The notes: generated from the letters alone by a model not told the origin. DNA of 57,751 bases from Halomonas lysinitropha (GCF_902500215.1 NZ_CABVOU010000036.1:1-57751), one strand, 5' to 3'. Counted from the stretch's first letter, positions 16,793 to 28,471 are shown. Made by a program: numbers and translations.

Positions 16793-18799
16793 TTGAGTAG
16801 CGAAATCATCAAAGTTCCGGACATCGGTGGCGATACCGATGTGGAAATCATCGAGATCGCGGTGGCCGAGGGCGATGTCATCGCTCCGGAGGACACCCTG
16901 ATCACGCTGGAGTCCGACAAGGCCAGCATGGACGTGCCGGCGCCGAAGGGCGGCAAGGTGGTCAAGGTGCTGGTCAAGGAGGGCGACACCGTCTCCGAAG
17001 GCGACGGGATCGTCGAGATCGAGGCCGAGGGTGGCGGCGACCCCGAGGAGGGGGAGAGCGAGGTCTCCGAGACCAAGAAGGCGCCCGATCCGGCACCCGA
17101 ACCGGCCGCGGAGAAGCCCGCCGCCAAGAGCGGGGGCGGTGGCAAGCGCACCGTGGAGGTCAAGGTCCCTGACCTCGGCGGTTCCGCGGATGTCGAGATC
17201 ATCGAGGTAGCGGTGGCCGAGGGCGACGAGGTGGCCGCCGAGGATACGCTGATCACCCTGGAGTCCGACAAGGCCTCCATGGACGTGCCGAGCCCCCATG
17301 CCGGAACGCTGGTCTCGCTCACCGTCAAGGAGGGTGACACCGTCTCAGAGGGTGACGTGATCGGTACCATGGAAGTCGCGGACGCGGGCGCCAGTGAGGG
17401 GGACGGCGCCGCCGAGCCCGCCGCCGAGAGTTCTCCTGCGCCTCAGGCCAGCACCACGCGGGACGAAGCACCGGCCGAGGAGGAGGATGGCGGCAGTGGT
17501 CAGCCCGAGCGCAAGGAGGTGCGTGTCCCGGACCTCTCCGGCTCTGCCGATGTGCCGATCATCGAGATCGCCGCCAGCGCCGGCGACGAGGTCGACGAGG
17601 AGGACCCGCTGATCACCCTGGAGTCCGACAAGGCCTCCATGGACGTCCCCAGTCCCTACAAGGGCAAGCTGGTCGAGCTGACCGTCAAGGAGGGTGATAC
17701 CGTCTCCGAGGGCGACCTGATCGGTTATATCGAGGTGGCTGGCAGCAAGCCCGCCGCCAAGCCGGCGGCGAAGCCGCCCGAGCAGAAGGCGGCGCCGAAG
17801 GCCGAGGCACCGACGGCAACGCCAGCCGGGTCGCCGAGCCCCGAGGCTCAGATGGCTGCGCACAAGCCGCGCGACGGCAAGCTGGTTCACGCTGGCCCGG
17901 CGGTGCGCATGCTGGCGCGAGAGTTGGGTGTCGATCTGGGGCTGGTCAAGCCCAGCGGGCCGAAGGATCGCGTCCTGAAAGAAGACGTCCATGCCTACGT
18001 CAAGCAGGTGATGGCCGGCAAGACGCAGGCACCTGCTGCGGCGGCGCCGTCCGCTGGCGGTAGTGGCATCCCGCCGATCCCGGATCAGGACTTCAGCCAG
18101 TTCGGCGAGGTGGAAGAGAAGCCCATGGGCCGCCTGATGAAGATGGGCGCCACCAACCTGCATCGCAGCTGGGTCAACCTGCCCCACGTCACCCAGTTCG
18201 ACGAGGCGGACATCACCGAGCTTGAAGCCTTCCGCAAGTCGATGAAGGCCGAGGCCGAGGCCCAGGGCGCCAAGCTCACGCCGCTGCCCTTCCTGATCAA
18301 GGCCTGTGCCTATGCGCTGCGCAAGTTCCCGCAGTTCAACGTCAGTCTGAAGAGCGACGGCGAGACGGTCGTGCACAAGAAGTACGTGCATATCGGCGTT
18401 GCCGTGGACACCCCGGACGGTCTGATGGTGCCGGTGATCCGCGATGCCGATCAGAAGTCGCTGATCGATCTGGCCAAGGAGTCCGTGGAACTGGCCGGCA
18501 AGGCGCAGTCGAAGAAGCTCAAGCGCGAGGAGATGACGGGTGGCTGCTTCACCATCTCCAGCCTGGGCTCCATCGGGGGCACCGCCTTCACACCGATCGT
18601 CAATGCCCCGGAGGTGGCCATCCTGGGCATCTCCAAGGCACAGATGAAGCCGGTGTGGGATGGCCAGGCCTTCCAGCCGCGGCTGATGATGCCGCTGTGT
18701 CTCTCCTATGACCACCGGGCGGTCAATGGTGCCGATGCGGCGCGCTTCACCGCCTTCCTGGACCAGGTGCTGACGGATATTCGTCGGCTGCTGCTATAG
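16793..18799 (+). CDS. aceF: Dihydrolipoyl acetyltransferase (E2) with three lipoyl domains
   Basis: Transfers acetyl groups to CoA and forms the core of the pyruvate dehydrogenase complex. Three tandem lipoyl domains each carry TLESDKASMDVP (first lipoyl lysine K43), separated by Ala/Pro/Glu-rich linkers. A peripheral-subunit-binding domain (GPAVRMLARELGVDL and following) lies around residues 365-400. The catalytic domain ends with the DHRAVNGAD motif (H641). Length 668. The start is TTG, with AGGAG 7 bases upstream. No ATG or GTG fits the lipoyl N-terminus SSEIIKVPDIGG. A strong terminator follows. Confidence 0.97.
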   Translation: MSSEIIKVPDIGGDTDVEIIEIAVAEGDVIAPEDTLITLESDKASMDVPAPKGGKVVKVLVKEGDTVSEGDGIVEIEAEGGGDPEEGESEVSETKKAPDPAPEPAAEKPAAKSGGGGKRTVEVKVPDLGGSADVEIIEVAVAEGDEVAAEDTLITLESDKASMDVPSPHAGTLVSLTVKEGDTVSEGDVIGTMEVADAGASEGDGAAEPAAESSPAPQASTTRDEAPAEEEDGGSGQPERKEVRVPDLSGSADVPIIEIAASAGDEVDEEDPLITLESDKASMDVPSPYKGKLVELTVKEGDTVSEGDLIGYIEVAGSKPAAKPAAKPPEQKAAPKAEAPTATPAGSPSPEAQMAAHKPRDGKLVHAGPAVRMLARELGVDLGLVKPSGPKDRVLKEDVHAYVKQVMAGKTQAPAAAAPSAGGSGIPPIPDQDFSQFGEVEEKPMGRLMKMGATNLHRSWVNLPHVTQFDEADITELEAFRKSMKAEAEAQGAKLTPLPFLIKACAYALRKFPQFNVSLKSDGETVVHKKYVHIGVAVDTPDGLMVPVIRDADQKSLIDLAKESVELAGKAQSKKLKREEMTGGCFTISSLGSIGGTAFTPIVNAPEVAILGISKAQMKPVWDGQAFQPRLMMPLCLSYDHRAVNGADAARFTAFLDQVLTDIRRLLL

Positions 18800-18817
18800 C
18801 ACGGCTCCCAGGGGGAT

Positions 18818-18843
18818 ATAACGGCGCCACCCGGCGCCGTTAT
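18818..18843 (+). terminator. aceEF terminator
   Basis: ATAACGGCGCC-ACCC-GGCGCCGTTAT stem of 11 bp followed by CTTTCCT, 19 bases after the aceF stop. Confidence 0.9.
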
Positions 18844-19035
18844 CTTTCCTGTGGGTGCTATCGAGCAGGGCAGACCAAAGTGCTATTCGGTTCCAGTCGC
18901 CTGATACGCGGTGCTTTTCTCTGATTTCGAAGGTCGGCTGATGGCCCCGTCGCTTGTCTGGGCCTGACGGCACGGTTATCGTTCGGTTCTCCCCTTTTCT
19001 TCGTGTACGAGAGTCACACTTCAAGGAGCAGTCAG

Positions 19036-19692
19036 ATGCGTTTGATCCTGTTGGGCGCCCCCGGTGCCGGCAAGGGCACTCAGGCCCAGTTCATCTGCGA
19101 GCGGTTCGATATCCCGCAGATCTCTACCGGTGACATGTTGCGTGCCGCGGTGAATGAAGGCAGCGACCTGGGGCTCAAGGTTAAGGAAATCATGAACAGC
19201 GGGGGCCTGGTGTCCGATGACATCATCATCGCCCTGGTCAAGGAGCGCATCAGCCAGCCCGACTGCGCCAACGGCTTCCTGTTCGACGGTTTCCCGCGCA
19301 CCATCCCCCAGGCTCAGGCCATGAAGGACGCCGAGGTCAAGATCGACCATGTGCTGGAAATCGCCGTGGACGACGAGGAGATCGTCCAGCGTCTGGCCGG
19401 TCGGCGTGTGCACCCGGGCTCTGGCCGCGTCTATCATGTCCGGTACCAGCCGCCCAAGGAAGAGGGCAAGGATGACGTTACCGGCGAGGCGTTGATCCAG
19501 CGCGACGACGACCGCGAGTCCACGGTGCGCAACCGCCTGGCGGTCTACCATGAGCAGACGGCGCCGCTTGTCGACTACTACCGGCAGTGGGCCAAGGAGG
19601 ATCCCGAGGCGGCGCCGGAATATCATCGCGTCGAAGGGGTAGGCAGCATCGACGACATCACCGCTCAGGTGATCGAGGCGCTGGAGGGCTGA
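19036..19692 (+). CDS. adk: Adenylate kinase
   Basis: Interconverts ATP, ADP and AMP. The P-loop is [12 protein letters not shown] at residues 5-16. [12 protein letters not shown] is the AMP-binding region, [11 protein letters not shown] follows, and the LID domain starts at [14 protein letters not shown]. The LID has no four-cysteine zinc site, as expected for the long gram-negative form. The 218-residue protein starts at the ATG with AAGGAG 7 bases upstream. An in-frame upstream ATG at 19003 would add 11 non-homologous residues. Confidence 0.97.
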   Translation: MRLILLGAPGAGKGTQAQFICERFDIPQISTGDMLRAAVNEGSDLGLKVKEIMNSGGLVSDDIIIALVKERISQPDCANGFLFDGFPRTIPQAQAMKDAEVKIDHVLEIAVDDEEIVQRLAGRRVHPGSGRVYHVRYQPPKEEGKDDVTGEALIQRDDDRESTVRNRLAVYHEQTAPLVDYYRQWAKEDPEAAPEYHRVEGVGSIDDITAQVIEALEG

Positions 19693-19713
19693 GCGACTGT
19701 CACCTCTCGTTAC

Positions 19714-19740
19714 CGAAGGCCCGCCATGCGCGGGCCTTCG
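19714..19740 (+). terminator. adk terminator
   Basis: CGAAGGCCCGC-CATGC-GCGGGCCTTCG, an 11-bp perfect stem 22 bases after the adk stop, with a weak T content after it (TCGTTGG). Confidence 0.8.
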
Positions 19741-19797
19741 TCGTTGGCGGTGGTGCACGTATAATGCCCCGACACTTCTCGCCGTGACCGCTTGCCC

Positions 19798-20502
19798 ATG
19801 CCGACCCTGCTGGCCCTGGATGCCTCTTCGAGCGCCTGTTCCGCCGCCCTGCTGCACCGCCGCGAAGGGCTCGATGACGAACTGATCTCACGCTTCGCCC
19901 TGACCCCGCGGGAGCACACCCGGCGACTGCTGCCGATGGTCGATGAGGTGCTCGCCGAGGCCGGCCTGCCGGCTTCGGCACTGGATGCCGTGGCTTATGG
20001 CCGAGGGCCGGGCTCCTTCACTGGCCTGCGCATCGCCGCCGGCGTCGCCCAGGGGCTTGCCTTCGGCCTCGACCGGCCGCTGGTCGGTGTCTCGACCCTC
20101 GAGGCACTGGCGCTGGGCGCCCATCGCCGCCACCATTACCGCTGGCTGATCACCGCCCTGGATGCCCGCATGGGCGAGATCTATGTGGCAGCCTGGCAGT
20201 GCCGCGATGGCGCGCCCGCGGCGTTGACCGAGGAGGCGGTGATGCCACCGGGACGGTTGCGCCTGCCTGACGGCCATGATGACCACGACTGGGTCGGCAT
20301 CGGCTCCGGCTGGACCCTGTGGGACCAGATGTCCGCCGAGGTGCAGGCCGAGATGGGGCTTTGCCTGACCGAGCCCGAGGCCGAGGCCGCCGATATGGCC
20401 CTGCTGGCGATGAACGAGCTGGAAGCCGGAGGAGGCCAGCCCGCCCATCTCGCCCAGCCGATCTACCTGCGCGATCGGGTCGCCTGGCAGAAGAGCCGAT
20501 GA
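19798..20502 (+). CDS. tsaB: tRNA threonylcarbamoyladenosine biosynthesis protein TsaB
   Basis: Inactive-kinase-like partner of TsaD in the complex that makes t6A37 on tRNA. The ASKHA fold is recognised from [16 protein letters not shown] at the N-terminus, [22 protein letters not shown], and [13 protein letters not shown]. Length is about 234 residues. I prefer ATG 19798 over the TTG two codons upstream (19792). Neither has a clear Shine-Dalgarno, so the start is uncertain. The stop overlaps rsmJ by 4 bases (ATGA). Confidence 0.93.
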   Translation: MPTLLALDASSSACSAALLHRREGLDDELISRFALTPREHTRRLLPMVDEVLAEAGLPASALDAVAYGRGPGSFTGLRIAAGVAQGLAFGLDRPLVGVSTLEALALGAHRRHHYRWLITALDARMGEIYVAAWQCRDGAPAALTEEAVMPPGRLRLPDGHDDHDWVGIGSGWTLWDQMSAEVQAEMGLCLTEPEAEAADMALLAMNELEAGGGQPAHLAQPIYLRDRVAWQKSR

Positions 20503-21257
20503 GGCAGGCCGTGCCGGTGGGGGTGGAGGACCCGGCTCTTGCGGTGCGCCTCGGCCTGCCTCGGAGCGGGGAAGGCGAGGCCGAGCTGCTGTTGCGCCAC
20601 CAGGGCGATCGTCTGGTGCTGGCCGGCGACCCGAAGCGCCATGGCCATCCGCTGGCGGTGGATTTCGTCGCCGGGCGTGCTGCCCATCGGCGTCGCTTCG
20701 GCGGCGGGCGTGGCCAGCTGGTGGCCCGCGCCTGCGGCCTGGCCAGGGGCGTCACGCCCTCGGTGGTGGATGCCACCGCGGGTCTCGGGCGCGATGCCTT
20801 CGTGCTGGCGAGCCTGGGGGCGGAGGTGCTGTTGATCGAGCGGGTCGCAGCGATCTTCGCGCTGCTCGAGGACGGCCTGGCGCGAGCGCGGCTCGATCCG
20901 GAGACTCGCGATATCGCCGCGCGCATGGCGCTTGTCCATGGTGACGCCGCCCGCGGGCTGGAGGCGCTGGTGGCGAGGGGGGCAGTGGCACCCCAGGTCA
21001 TCCACCTGGACCCCATGTTCCCCCACCGCGACAAGTCCGCGCTGGTCAAGAAGGAGATGCGGCTCTTCCGTACACTGGCCGGGGATGACCCGGATGCTCC
21101 GCGGCTGCTGGAGGCGGCACTGGACGTAGCCACTCATCGGGTGGTGGTCAAGCGGCCCCGCAAGGCCCCGCCCATCTCGGGACCGCCGCCCCGCCACGTC
21201 ATCGAGGACAGGACCAGCCGCTATGACCTCTATGTCCACCGCCGCCTGGATGCCTGA
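20499..21257 (+). CDS. rsmJ: 16S rRNA (guanine(1516)-N2)-methyltransferase RsmJ
   Basis: Methylates G1516 of 16S rRNA with S-adenosylmethionine. Motif I is [20 protein letters not shown] and the catalytic-type motif is [20 protein letters not shown], characteristic of RsmJ (YhiQ). [14 protein letters not shown] is the conserved C-terminal segment. The 252 residues fit. The start was chosen at the ATG overlapping the tsaB stop, because sequence upstream in this frame is simply tsaB out of frame. Confidence 0.94.
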   Translation: MRQAVPVGVEDPALAVRLGLPRSGEGEAELLLRHQGDRLVLAGDPKRHGHPLAVDFVAGRAAHRRRFGGGRGQLVARACGLARGVTPSVVDATAGLGRDAFVLASLGAEVLLIERVAAIFALLEDGLARARLDPETRDIAARMALVHGDAARGLEALVARGAVAPQVIHLDPMFPHRDKSALVKKEMRLFRTLAGDDPDAPRLLEAALDVATHRVVVKRPRKAPPISGPPPRHVIEDRTSRYDLYVHRRLDA

Positions 21258-21259
21258 CC

Positions 21260-23713
21260 TCAGCTCTCGCCCTGGCGACTGACCAGCTGCAGCCGGTGGC
21301 GCAGCGCCGGGTCGAACAGCGCCCGGCTTCGCTGGGCCGCCTCGCGCAGGCGGTCGTCGAACACCAGGCGGCCGTTCTCGGTGCACAGCCATCCCTGTGC
21401 CTCCAGGCTCTCCACCAGGCCGGAGAACAGCCGGGTATCGAAGAACTCCGGCGCATCCAGCCCCGAAAGCAGGGCCAGCCGTTCGGCGAGCTCGCGGCTG
21501 CGTGCGGTCAGCTCGTCGGCCGTGAAGTGCCCGGCGGGCTCGCTCAGCAGCACCGACAGCAGCAGATAGCCGCGTTCCAGGGAGGGCTGCATCAGGCCCC
21601 CGAGCATGCGCAGCTGCTCTCCGGCCTCCAGCGACTCGCCAGGCCGTCGCCAGCCTTCGGCGTCTCGTTCCAGCAGCCCTGCGTCGACCAGGGCCTCGAG
21701 CATGGAGGCCAGGTCCTCGCGCAGCGATGCCGACGGCGGGACCATCAGCTCTCGGGTCAGGATCGGCCAGCCGGGGGAGAGCAGGGCCTCCAGGGCATCC
21801 AGGTCATGGTAGGCCTGGTGGCGGAAGGCGAAGGCGGAGAGTCCGGCCAGCGCGAAGAGGTGCAGCACGTTGTTGCGATACCAGCCCAGCTCTCCGGCTT
21901 GGCGATCATCGGCGACGATGATGTCGCCCAGCGGGTGCGGTCGGCGCTCGACCATCCCCAGGGCGAGCACGCGCTCGAGCCAGGCGTCAGGTGTACCTTC
22001 CGGGAGGCTGGCATGGCGTCCACCCGGGAAGCGTTGTTGCAGGGTTACCAGCAACCCCAGCTGGCGCCTGAGCAGACTGGCCTCGATGGCATGATGCGGA
22101 GTGGCCAGCAGGGCCAGGGCCACCAGGTTGACCGGGTTGAGAGCGGCGGCGGCGTTGATGCGCTGCGAGAGGGACTCGCCCAGGCGGGGAACGACTCGGG
22201 CGAGCCAGGGCGGGCGCGGCTCGTCGAGCCGTCGACGCCAGCCGGGCACCTCCGCGTCGAGGAAGGCCGGGAGCGACAGGGGCTCGCCGATGTTCACGGT
22301 GACCTGGCCGAAGGGCTGGCGCAGCCGGCCGAGTACCCGGAGCAGGCCCCACGGGCTCTCCTTGCGCTTCCTGCCGCCATGCAGCTCGCGCTGGTAGCTG
22401 CCGCTCTCGAGGATGCGCTCGTAGCCGATGTAGACCGGTACGAAGACCAGCGGCTGGCCACCGCCGCGTGCGCCGCGCAGGTAGGAGCGCAGGGTCATCG
22501 AGAGCATGCCGGGCCGGGCGGGCAGCATGCGGCCACTGCGCGAACGTCCCCCCTCGATGAAGTACTCCAGCGGGTGGCCGCGGGAGATAAGGCGGTGCAG
22601 GTACTCGTTGAAGACCGTGGCATAGAGGCGGTTGTCGCGGAAGCTGCGGCGCATGAAGAAGGCCCCGCCGCGACGCAGCAGTGGGCCGACCAGGGGCATG
22701 TCGAGGTTGCGTCCGGCGGCGATGTGCGGGGGCATCAAACCGTCGCGATACAGCACATAGGAGAGCAGCAGGTAGTCGATATGGCTGCGATGGCAGGGAA
22801 CGTAGACCAGGGTGTGGTCGCCGGCGATGGCCTTGACCCGCTCCAGGCCGTGCACCGCCACGCCGTCATAGAGACGGTTCCAGAGACGCCGCAGCAAGCC
22901 GTCCATGAAGCGCAGCACCGGGTAGGTCATGTTCGAAGCGATCTCGCGGCCGTAGCGGCGCGCCCGCTTCTCGAGGCGCGCCGGTGAGCGTTGCTCCGCG
23001 GTGGCCACTTCCTGGATGACGCGGCGCACCTCGGAGCTCGCCGCGACCCCCTCGATCAGGGTGCGTCGGTGGGAGAGGTCCGGGCCCAGAACCCGGGTGC
23101 GCAGGCGGCGGAAGTGCACCCGCAGCAGCCGCGCGACCTTGCGATTGGTGAGGCGGGCCTCTCGCTCGTCCAGGAGGTCGCTGAGCCTGAGCGGGGTGCC
23201 GAGATGGATCTCCACGTCCTTGCCGTTGATCACCACCGACAGCAGGCGGCGAAGCCGCCCGGTGAGCTGCCAGCTGTCCGCGGCAAGCAGTTGCCAGAAG
23301 CCGAAGCGCTTGTCCGGGGCGCGCCCCCAGAAGATGCTGACCGGCACCAGCTGAACATCGCGGGCGGGGTCACGCTGGCACTGCTCGATCAGCGACCGGA
23401 AGGGGGCTTCCGGTCGCCGCGTGCGGCGTCCAAGGCGTCGGCTCGGGGCGGGTAGCGGCAGGCTGGCGGGCACGCTGACCGCGCCGATGGTGTGTCGTCC
23501 GACGGCCGCCGGCAGGCCATGGGCACGGGTCAGCGATGCCAGCAGCAGGGTGTCGGAGAGCGCCGGGTGCGGGAGCACATAGAGGGTCGGGAGCGTCGGC
23601 TCGAGGGGGAGCGCCTCGGGCTCGGGCTCGATCAGCCGGATCCGGGCCCAGCGCGCCATCAGTCGCTCTAGCGGCGCGCGCAGCGCACCGGCCAGCATGC
23701 GTGCAAGGCCCAT
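21260..23713 (-). CDS. plsB: Glycerol-3-phosphate 1-O-acyltransferase
   Basis: Membrane-associated first enzyme of phospholipid synthesis, acylating sn-glycerol 3-phosphate at position 1. The acyltransferase HX4D motif is H308-x4-D313 in VPCHRSHIDYLLLSY, at nearly the same number as in Escherichia coli. FFMRRSFRDNRLY and EYFIEGGRSRSGRMLPAR are the downstream substrate-binding blocks. Length is 817 from the ATG at 23713, preceded by AAAGG. The further upstream open frame (to 23803) lacks similarity. Ends 2 bases from the convergent rsmJ stop. Confidence 0.96.
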   Translation of the reverse strand: MGLARMLAGALRAPLERLMARWARIRLIEPEPEALPLEPTLPTLYVLPHPALSDTLLLASLTRAHGLPAAVGRHTIGAVSVPASLPLPAPSRRLGRRTRRPEAPFRSLIEQCQRDPARDVQLVPVSIFWGRAPDKRFGFWQLLAADSWQLTGRLRRLLSVVINGKDVEIHLGTPLRLSDLLDEREARLTNRKVARLLRVHFRRLRTRVLGPDLSHRRTLIEGVAASSEVRRVIQEVATAEQRSPARLEKRARRYGREIASNMTYPVLRFMDGLLRRLWNRLYDGVAVHGLERVKAIAGDHTLVYVPCHRSHIDYLLLSYVLYRDGLMPPHIAAGRNLDMPLVGPLLRRGGAFFMRRSFRDNRLYATVFNEYLHRLISRGHPLEYFIEGGRSRSGRMLPARPGMLSMTLRSYLRGARGGGQPLVFVPVYIGYERILESGSYQRELHGGRKRKESPWGLLRVLGRLRQPFGQVTVNIGEPLSLPAFLDAEVPGWRRRLDEPRPPWLARVVPRLGESLSQRINAAAALNPVNLVALALLATPHHAIEASLLRRQLGLLVTLQQRFPGGRHASLPEGTPDAWLERVLALGMVERRPHPLGDIIVADDRQAGELGWYRNNVLHLFALAGLSAFAFRHQAYHDLDALEALLSPGWPILTRELMVPPSASLREDLASMLEALVDAGLLERDAEGWRRPGESLEAGEQLRMLGGLMQPSLERGYLLLSVLLSEPAGHFTADELTARSRELAERLALLSGLDAPEFFDTRLFSGLVESLEAQGWLCTENGRLVFDDRLREAAQRSRALFDPALRHRLQLVSRQGES

Positions 23714-23841
23714 CCTGTCGCCTTTGCCCGGGGGTGAGCCGTCAGTATAGCGGCCCGTCTCCCGGCGGTCAGGGGGCAGGGCTTTTCCCGGGGCGGCAAA
23801 CATGCGTCAATGCTGTAACGGTATGTGACAGGGACGGTGCC

Positions 23842-24963
23842 ATGCACGGCATGTGGCGAGACGGCAATCACTTCGAACTGCTTCCCGAGGCGGCCCTCTT
23901 CCTGCCCACGATGTTCCAGGCCGTCGATCGGGCGCGCCACTCCGTGCTGATCGAGCTCTACCTGATGGAATCCGGCCGGCTGGCCACGGCAATGATCGGG
24001 TCGCTGTTGCGCGCTGTCGAGCGTGGGGTGTCGGTACTGCTGCTGCTCGACGGCTACGGGGCCATGGGGCTGGCCAGTGCCGATCGCCAGCGTCTCGAGG
24101 AAGGGGGAGTGGCGCTGCGCTTCTTCAATCCGCTGGGGATGCAGTCGCTGGTGCGAAACCTGACCCGGGACCACCGTAAGCTGGTGGTGGTCGACGGTGA
24201 AGAGGCCTTCACCGGGGGCTTCGGGGCAGTGGACGAGTTCCTGGATGCCTGGTATGAGGTGGCGATGCGCATCGAGGGGCCGGTGGTGGCCGACTGGGTC
24301 CGGCTGTTTTGCCGGCTCTGGGATTCCCCCATGAGTCGCGGGCCGGGCAGGGCTTCGCTGGTGCGGGGGCTGGAGCTTGCCGCGCGCCATCGCAAGGGCT
24401 ACCGCGGCATGCGGGGTCGGGTAGTATGGGGGCAGGGCTATCGCTACCAGGCGATCCGCCACTCGCTGCATCACCGGGTTTCGACGGCCTCGCAGCGGCT
24501 GTGGATCTGTACCCCCTACTTCGTACCCACCTTCACCCTGCGCAGGCGCCTGGCCCAGGCCGCCCGACGCGGCGTCGACGTGCGCCTGCTGCTTCCCGGC
24601 GAGGTTCACGACCATCCCGGCGTGCGCTACGCCGGGCAGCGCTTCTATGGCCGCCTGCTGCGGGCGGGGGTGCGCATCTTCGAGTTCCAGCCCACCTTCA
24701 TCCATGCCAAGTTCTCGCTGGCCGATGACTGGGTCAGCCTTGGCTCGTGCAACTTCGACCACTGGAGCCTGCAATGGAACCTGGAGGCCAATCAGGAGGT
24801 GGAAGACCGCCGCTTCGCCACCGAGGTCGCCGGGCTCTTCGAGCGTAACTTCGCGTCGAGCCGGGAGATCGACCCCGAGGCCTGGTCAAGGCGGCCACGC
24901 TTGCAGCGCCTGCGCGAGTGGCTCTATGGGATCCTGGACGGGATGCTGACGCGGTTAAGGTAG
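23842..24963 (+). CDS. Cardiolipin synthase-like phospholipase D family protein
   Basis: 373-residue protein with two HKD motifs: H111-R-K-x4-D (DHRKLVVVDGEEAFTGG) and H288-A-K-x4-D (FIHAKFSLADDWVSLGSCNFD). The pair, spacing and lack of N-terminal membrane helices resemble ClsB of Escherichia coli, which joins phosphatidylglycerol with another phospholipid to give cardiolipin. A related phosphatidyltransferase role cannot be excluded. Divergent from plsB, another phospholipid gene, across 128 bases. ATG 23842 is preferred, and an alternative ATG lies three codons on at 23851. Open reading extends upstream to 23536 but as the antisense of plsB. The stop codon's G begins the heptad repeat array. 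Confidence 0.88.
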   Translation: MHGMWRDGNHFELLPEAALFLPTMFQAVDRARHSVLIELYLMESGRLATAMIGSLLRAVERGVSVLLLLDGYGAMGLASADRQRLEEGGVALRFFNPLGMQSLVRNLTRDHRKLVVVDGEEAFTGGFGAVDEFLDAWYEVAMRIEGPVVADWVRLFCRLWDSPMSRGPGRASLVRGLELAARHRKGYRGMRGRVVWGQGYRYQAIRHSLHHRVSTASQRLWICTPYFVPTFTLRRRLAQAARRGVDVRLLLPGEVHDHPGVRYAGQRFYGRLLRAGVRIFEFQPTFIHAKFSLADDWVSLGSCNFDHWSLQWNLEANQEVEDRRFATEVAGLFERNFASSREIDPEAWSRRPRLQRLREWLYGILDGMLTRLR

Positions 24964-25069
24964 CTACGAGCTGCAAGCTGCAAGGAAGGGATCAGCCTTG
25001 ATCCCTTGTCTCCTTGTGACTCGCTTCGCTTGGCCTCTTGGCCTCTTGGCCTCTTGGCCTCTTGGCCGC
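24963..25069. repeat. Post-stop tandem repeats (locus B)
   Basis: Three heptads GCTACGA, GCTGCAA, GCTGCAA occupy 24963-24983, beginning on the G of the TAG stop, and lead into a hairpin. Five octads TTGGCCTC (last TTGGCCGC) occupy 25030-25069 and abut the minus-strand stop of the UPF0149 gene. On that strand they read GAGGCCAA. The array is therefore present in the 3' untranslated region of both convergent transcripts. Confidence 0.85.
24986..25007. terminator. Bidirectional terminator between convergent genes
   Basis: AAGGGATCA-GCCT-TGATCCCTT, 9-bp perfect stem. Flanking CAAGG and CCTTG extend the pairing with an internal bulge. Confidence 0.75.
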
Positions 25070-25720
25070 CTATCGCCGGCCCTTGCCGCGCCCGGCAGGC
25101 TGCTTGCGACGTGGCTTGGGCTTTGGCGTCTCCGGGGGGACGCGATAGTGCAGGTAGAGGTCCAGTACCAGCTCCGGCAGCTGAGTGACGAGGCCCTCGA
25201 GTCGTGTCGTATCGCCGGCCAGCTCCGCCATGTCAGGCTCATCATTGAATAGCCCGGAAAGCAGCATGAAGGGCAGCAGCAGGGTAGCGGCGGCCTCTTC
25301 GTCATCGGTGAACCAGGCGGCTTCATCGAGGAAGACCCCTTCCATGAAGCCAGCGCACCAGTCGCCGATTGGCGTCTCCTCGGGGGCGCTGTCGTCCAGT
25401 TCGAGCTCGAAGGGGAGTTCCGGTAGGCCGCCCGCTTCCAGTATCTCGATGGCGTTGCACCTGAGGCGCTCGAATAACCCCAGGATCATCTCGCGCTCGG
25501 CGTCGTCCGCGAAGGCCGGTTCGCCATGGAACAGTTCGGCGACCCAGGCCGCCGCCGGCAGGTCGCGCGGGGCCACGGCCAGGGCCATGAGGAAGCCGTG
25601 GGCGCCGATCAGGTCCAGGGCGTCGGCGTCGACCCGTTCGGAATCAAGGAAGTCGTCAAGCAGGTCGAGCTCCTCGTCTTCGAGGAGCGGCTGCGGGATG
25701 GGCGCTTCGGCATCGGACAT
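25070..25720 (-). CDS. UPF0149 (YecA/YgfB) family protein
   Basis: 216-residue acidic protein of the UPF0149 family. The signature is ALDLIGAHGFLMALAVAPRDLPAAAWVAELF, with a second conserved segment in PIGDWCAGFMEGVFL and an all-helical, Asp/Glu-rich composition. The C-terminus is a short basic tail (PKPKPRRKQPAGRGKGRR) without the SEC-C zinc motif found in YecA. Function is unknown in this subgroup. Divergent from sprT across 76 bases. Confidence 0.85.
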   Translation of the reverse strand: MSDAEAPIPQPLLEDEELDLLDDFLDSERVDADALDLIGAHGFLMALAVAPRDLPAAAWVAELFHGEPAFADDAEREMILGLFERLRCNAIEILEAGGLPELPFELELDDSAPEETPIGDWCAGFMEGVFLDEAAWFTDDEEAAATLLLPFMLLSGLFNDEPDMAELAGDTTRLEGLVTQLPELVLDLYLHYRVPPETPKPKPRRKQPAGRGKGRR

Positions 25721-25796
25721 GACGGCTCTCGCAGGGAAAACGTGGGCAGGGGGGAAGGCTTTACGCCTCGACGCGAAGTCGCCATTCTATCATCCC

Positions 25797-26345
25797 ATGA
25801 CGATACCCGCGCTTCCCGCCCCCGACACCGCCTGGCTCGAGACCCTCGACCGGCCGGCCCTCCACCGTTCCGTCAGCCAACGGGTCGAATCGGCTTTCCG
25901 GCTATGTCGCGAGTTGCACCCGGGGCTGCCGCGTCCTGCAGTATGGCTGGACCTGCGCGGCAAGTGTGCCGGCCAGGCGCACTTCGGGCGCGGCGGGCTG
26001 CGCTTCAATCCGTTGCTCCTGGAGGAGAATCGCCTCGCCTTCCTGGTCGAGGTGGTGCCTCATGAGATGGCCCACTGGCTGGTGCATCATCTGGAGGACG
26101 GCCACCGGGCGCGGCCCCATGGCCACGAATGGCAGACCGTGATGCGTCGCCTTTTCGGCGTGGAGCCCCGGACCACTCATCGTTTCGATACCCAGCGAGC
26201 CAGTCCCACGCCGTATCGCTATCGCTGTGGTTGCCGAGAACACGGATTTTCTGCCCGGCGGCACCGCCTGGCACGGCGGGGGCAAGGGTACCGGTGCCGG
26301 CACTGTGCTCAGACCTTGGTCTATCTCGGCTGTTCCGCTTCCTGA
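25797..26345 (+). CDS. SprT family zinc metalloprotease-like protein
   Basis: 182 residues with the SprT domain. The metal motif HEMAH lies at residues 89-93 (VVPHEMAHWLVHH), and a further His is in RPHGHEWQTVMRRLFG. The C-terminal zinc ribbon is present: YRCGC...YRCRHCAQTL supplies four Cys. Role in Escherichia coli is not well defined. The eukaryotic relative Spartan degrades DNA-protein crosslinks. The ATG at 25797 begins the family N-terminus. The longer frame upstream is antisense to UPF0149. Confidence 0.88.
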   Translation: MTIPALPAPDTAWLETLDRPALHRSVSQRVESAFRLCRELHPGLPRPAVWLDLRGKCAGQAHFGRGGLRFNPLLLEENRLAFLVEVVPHEMAHWLVHHLEDGHRARPHGHEWQTVMRRLFGVEPRTTHRFDTQRASPTPYRYRCGCREHGFSARRHRLARRGQGYRCRHCAQTLVYLGCSAS

Positions 26346-26383
26346 ATTCCCTTGTAAGTCATTGTGAATTATAGGAAAAATGT

Positions 26384-26401
26384 TTCTACCAATGTCTAAA
26401 G
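26384..26401 (+). promoter_or_regulatory. Candidate CrbR-type operator upstream of acs
   Basis: TTCTACCAATGTCTAAAG, about 120 bases before the acs ATG. It aligns position by position with three sites at 36659, 36716 and 36743 read on their minus strand (consensus TAkACCATCGTCcTA, an imperfect TAGAC-N4-GTCTA inverted repeat). The sequence after it (to about 26445) is AT-rich and probably contains the promoter, but I cannot fix a clear -35/-10 pair. Confidence 0.55.
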
Positions 26402-26521
26402 GGAAGGCCGCTTCCTGACGTATATGCTGTTATTTGGCTTTATGGGGCCGGCGCGTCCAAGAGCAACGTGTCGGCAACATCCACCTGGAGGGTGTCCCCA
26501 CCCCTGGACAGAGGCATATCC

Positions 26522-28471
<1,950 letters not shown>

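Noticed and set aside
14566..17370. Long minus-strand open frames across aceE and the start of aceF
   Set aside because: Antisense shadows of strongly conserved genes, with low-complexity translations and no ribosome sites.
25030..25069. Octad array as a CRISPR or VNTR inside a gene
   Set aside because: Units are contiguous 8-mers without spacers and lie between stop codons, not inside a gene.
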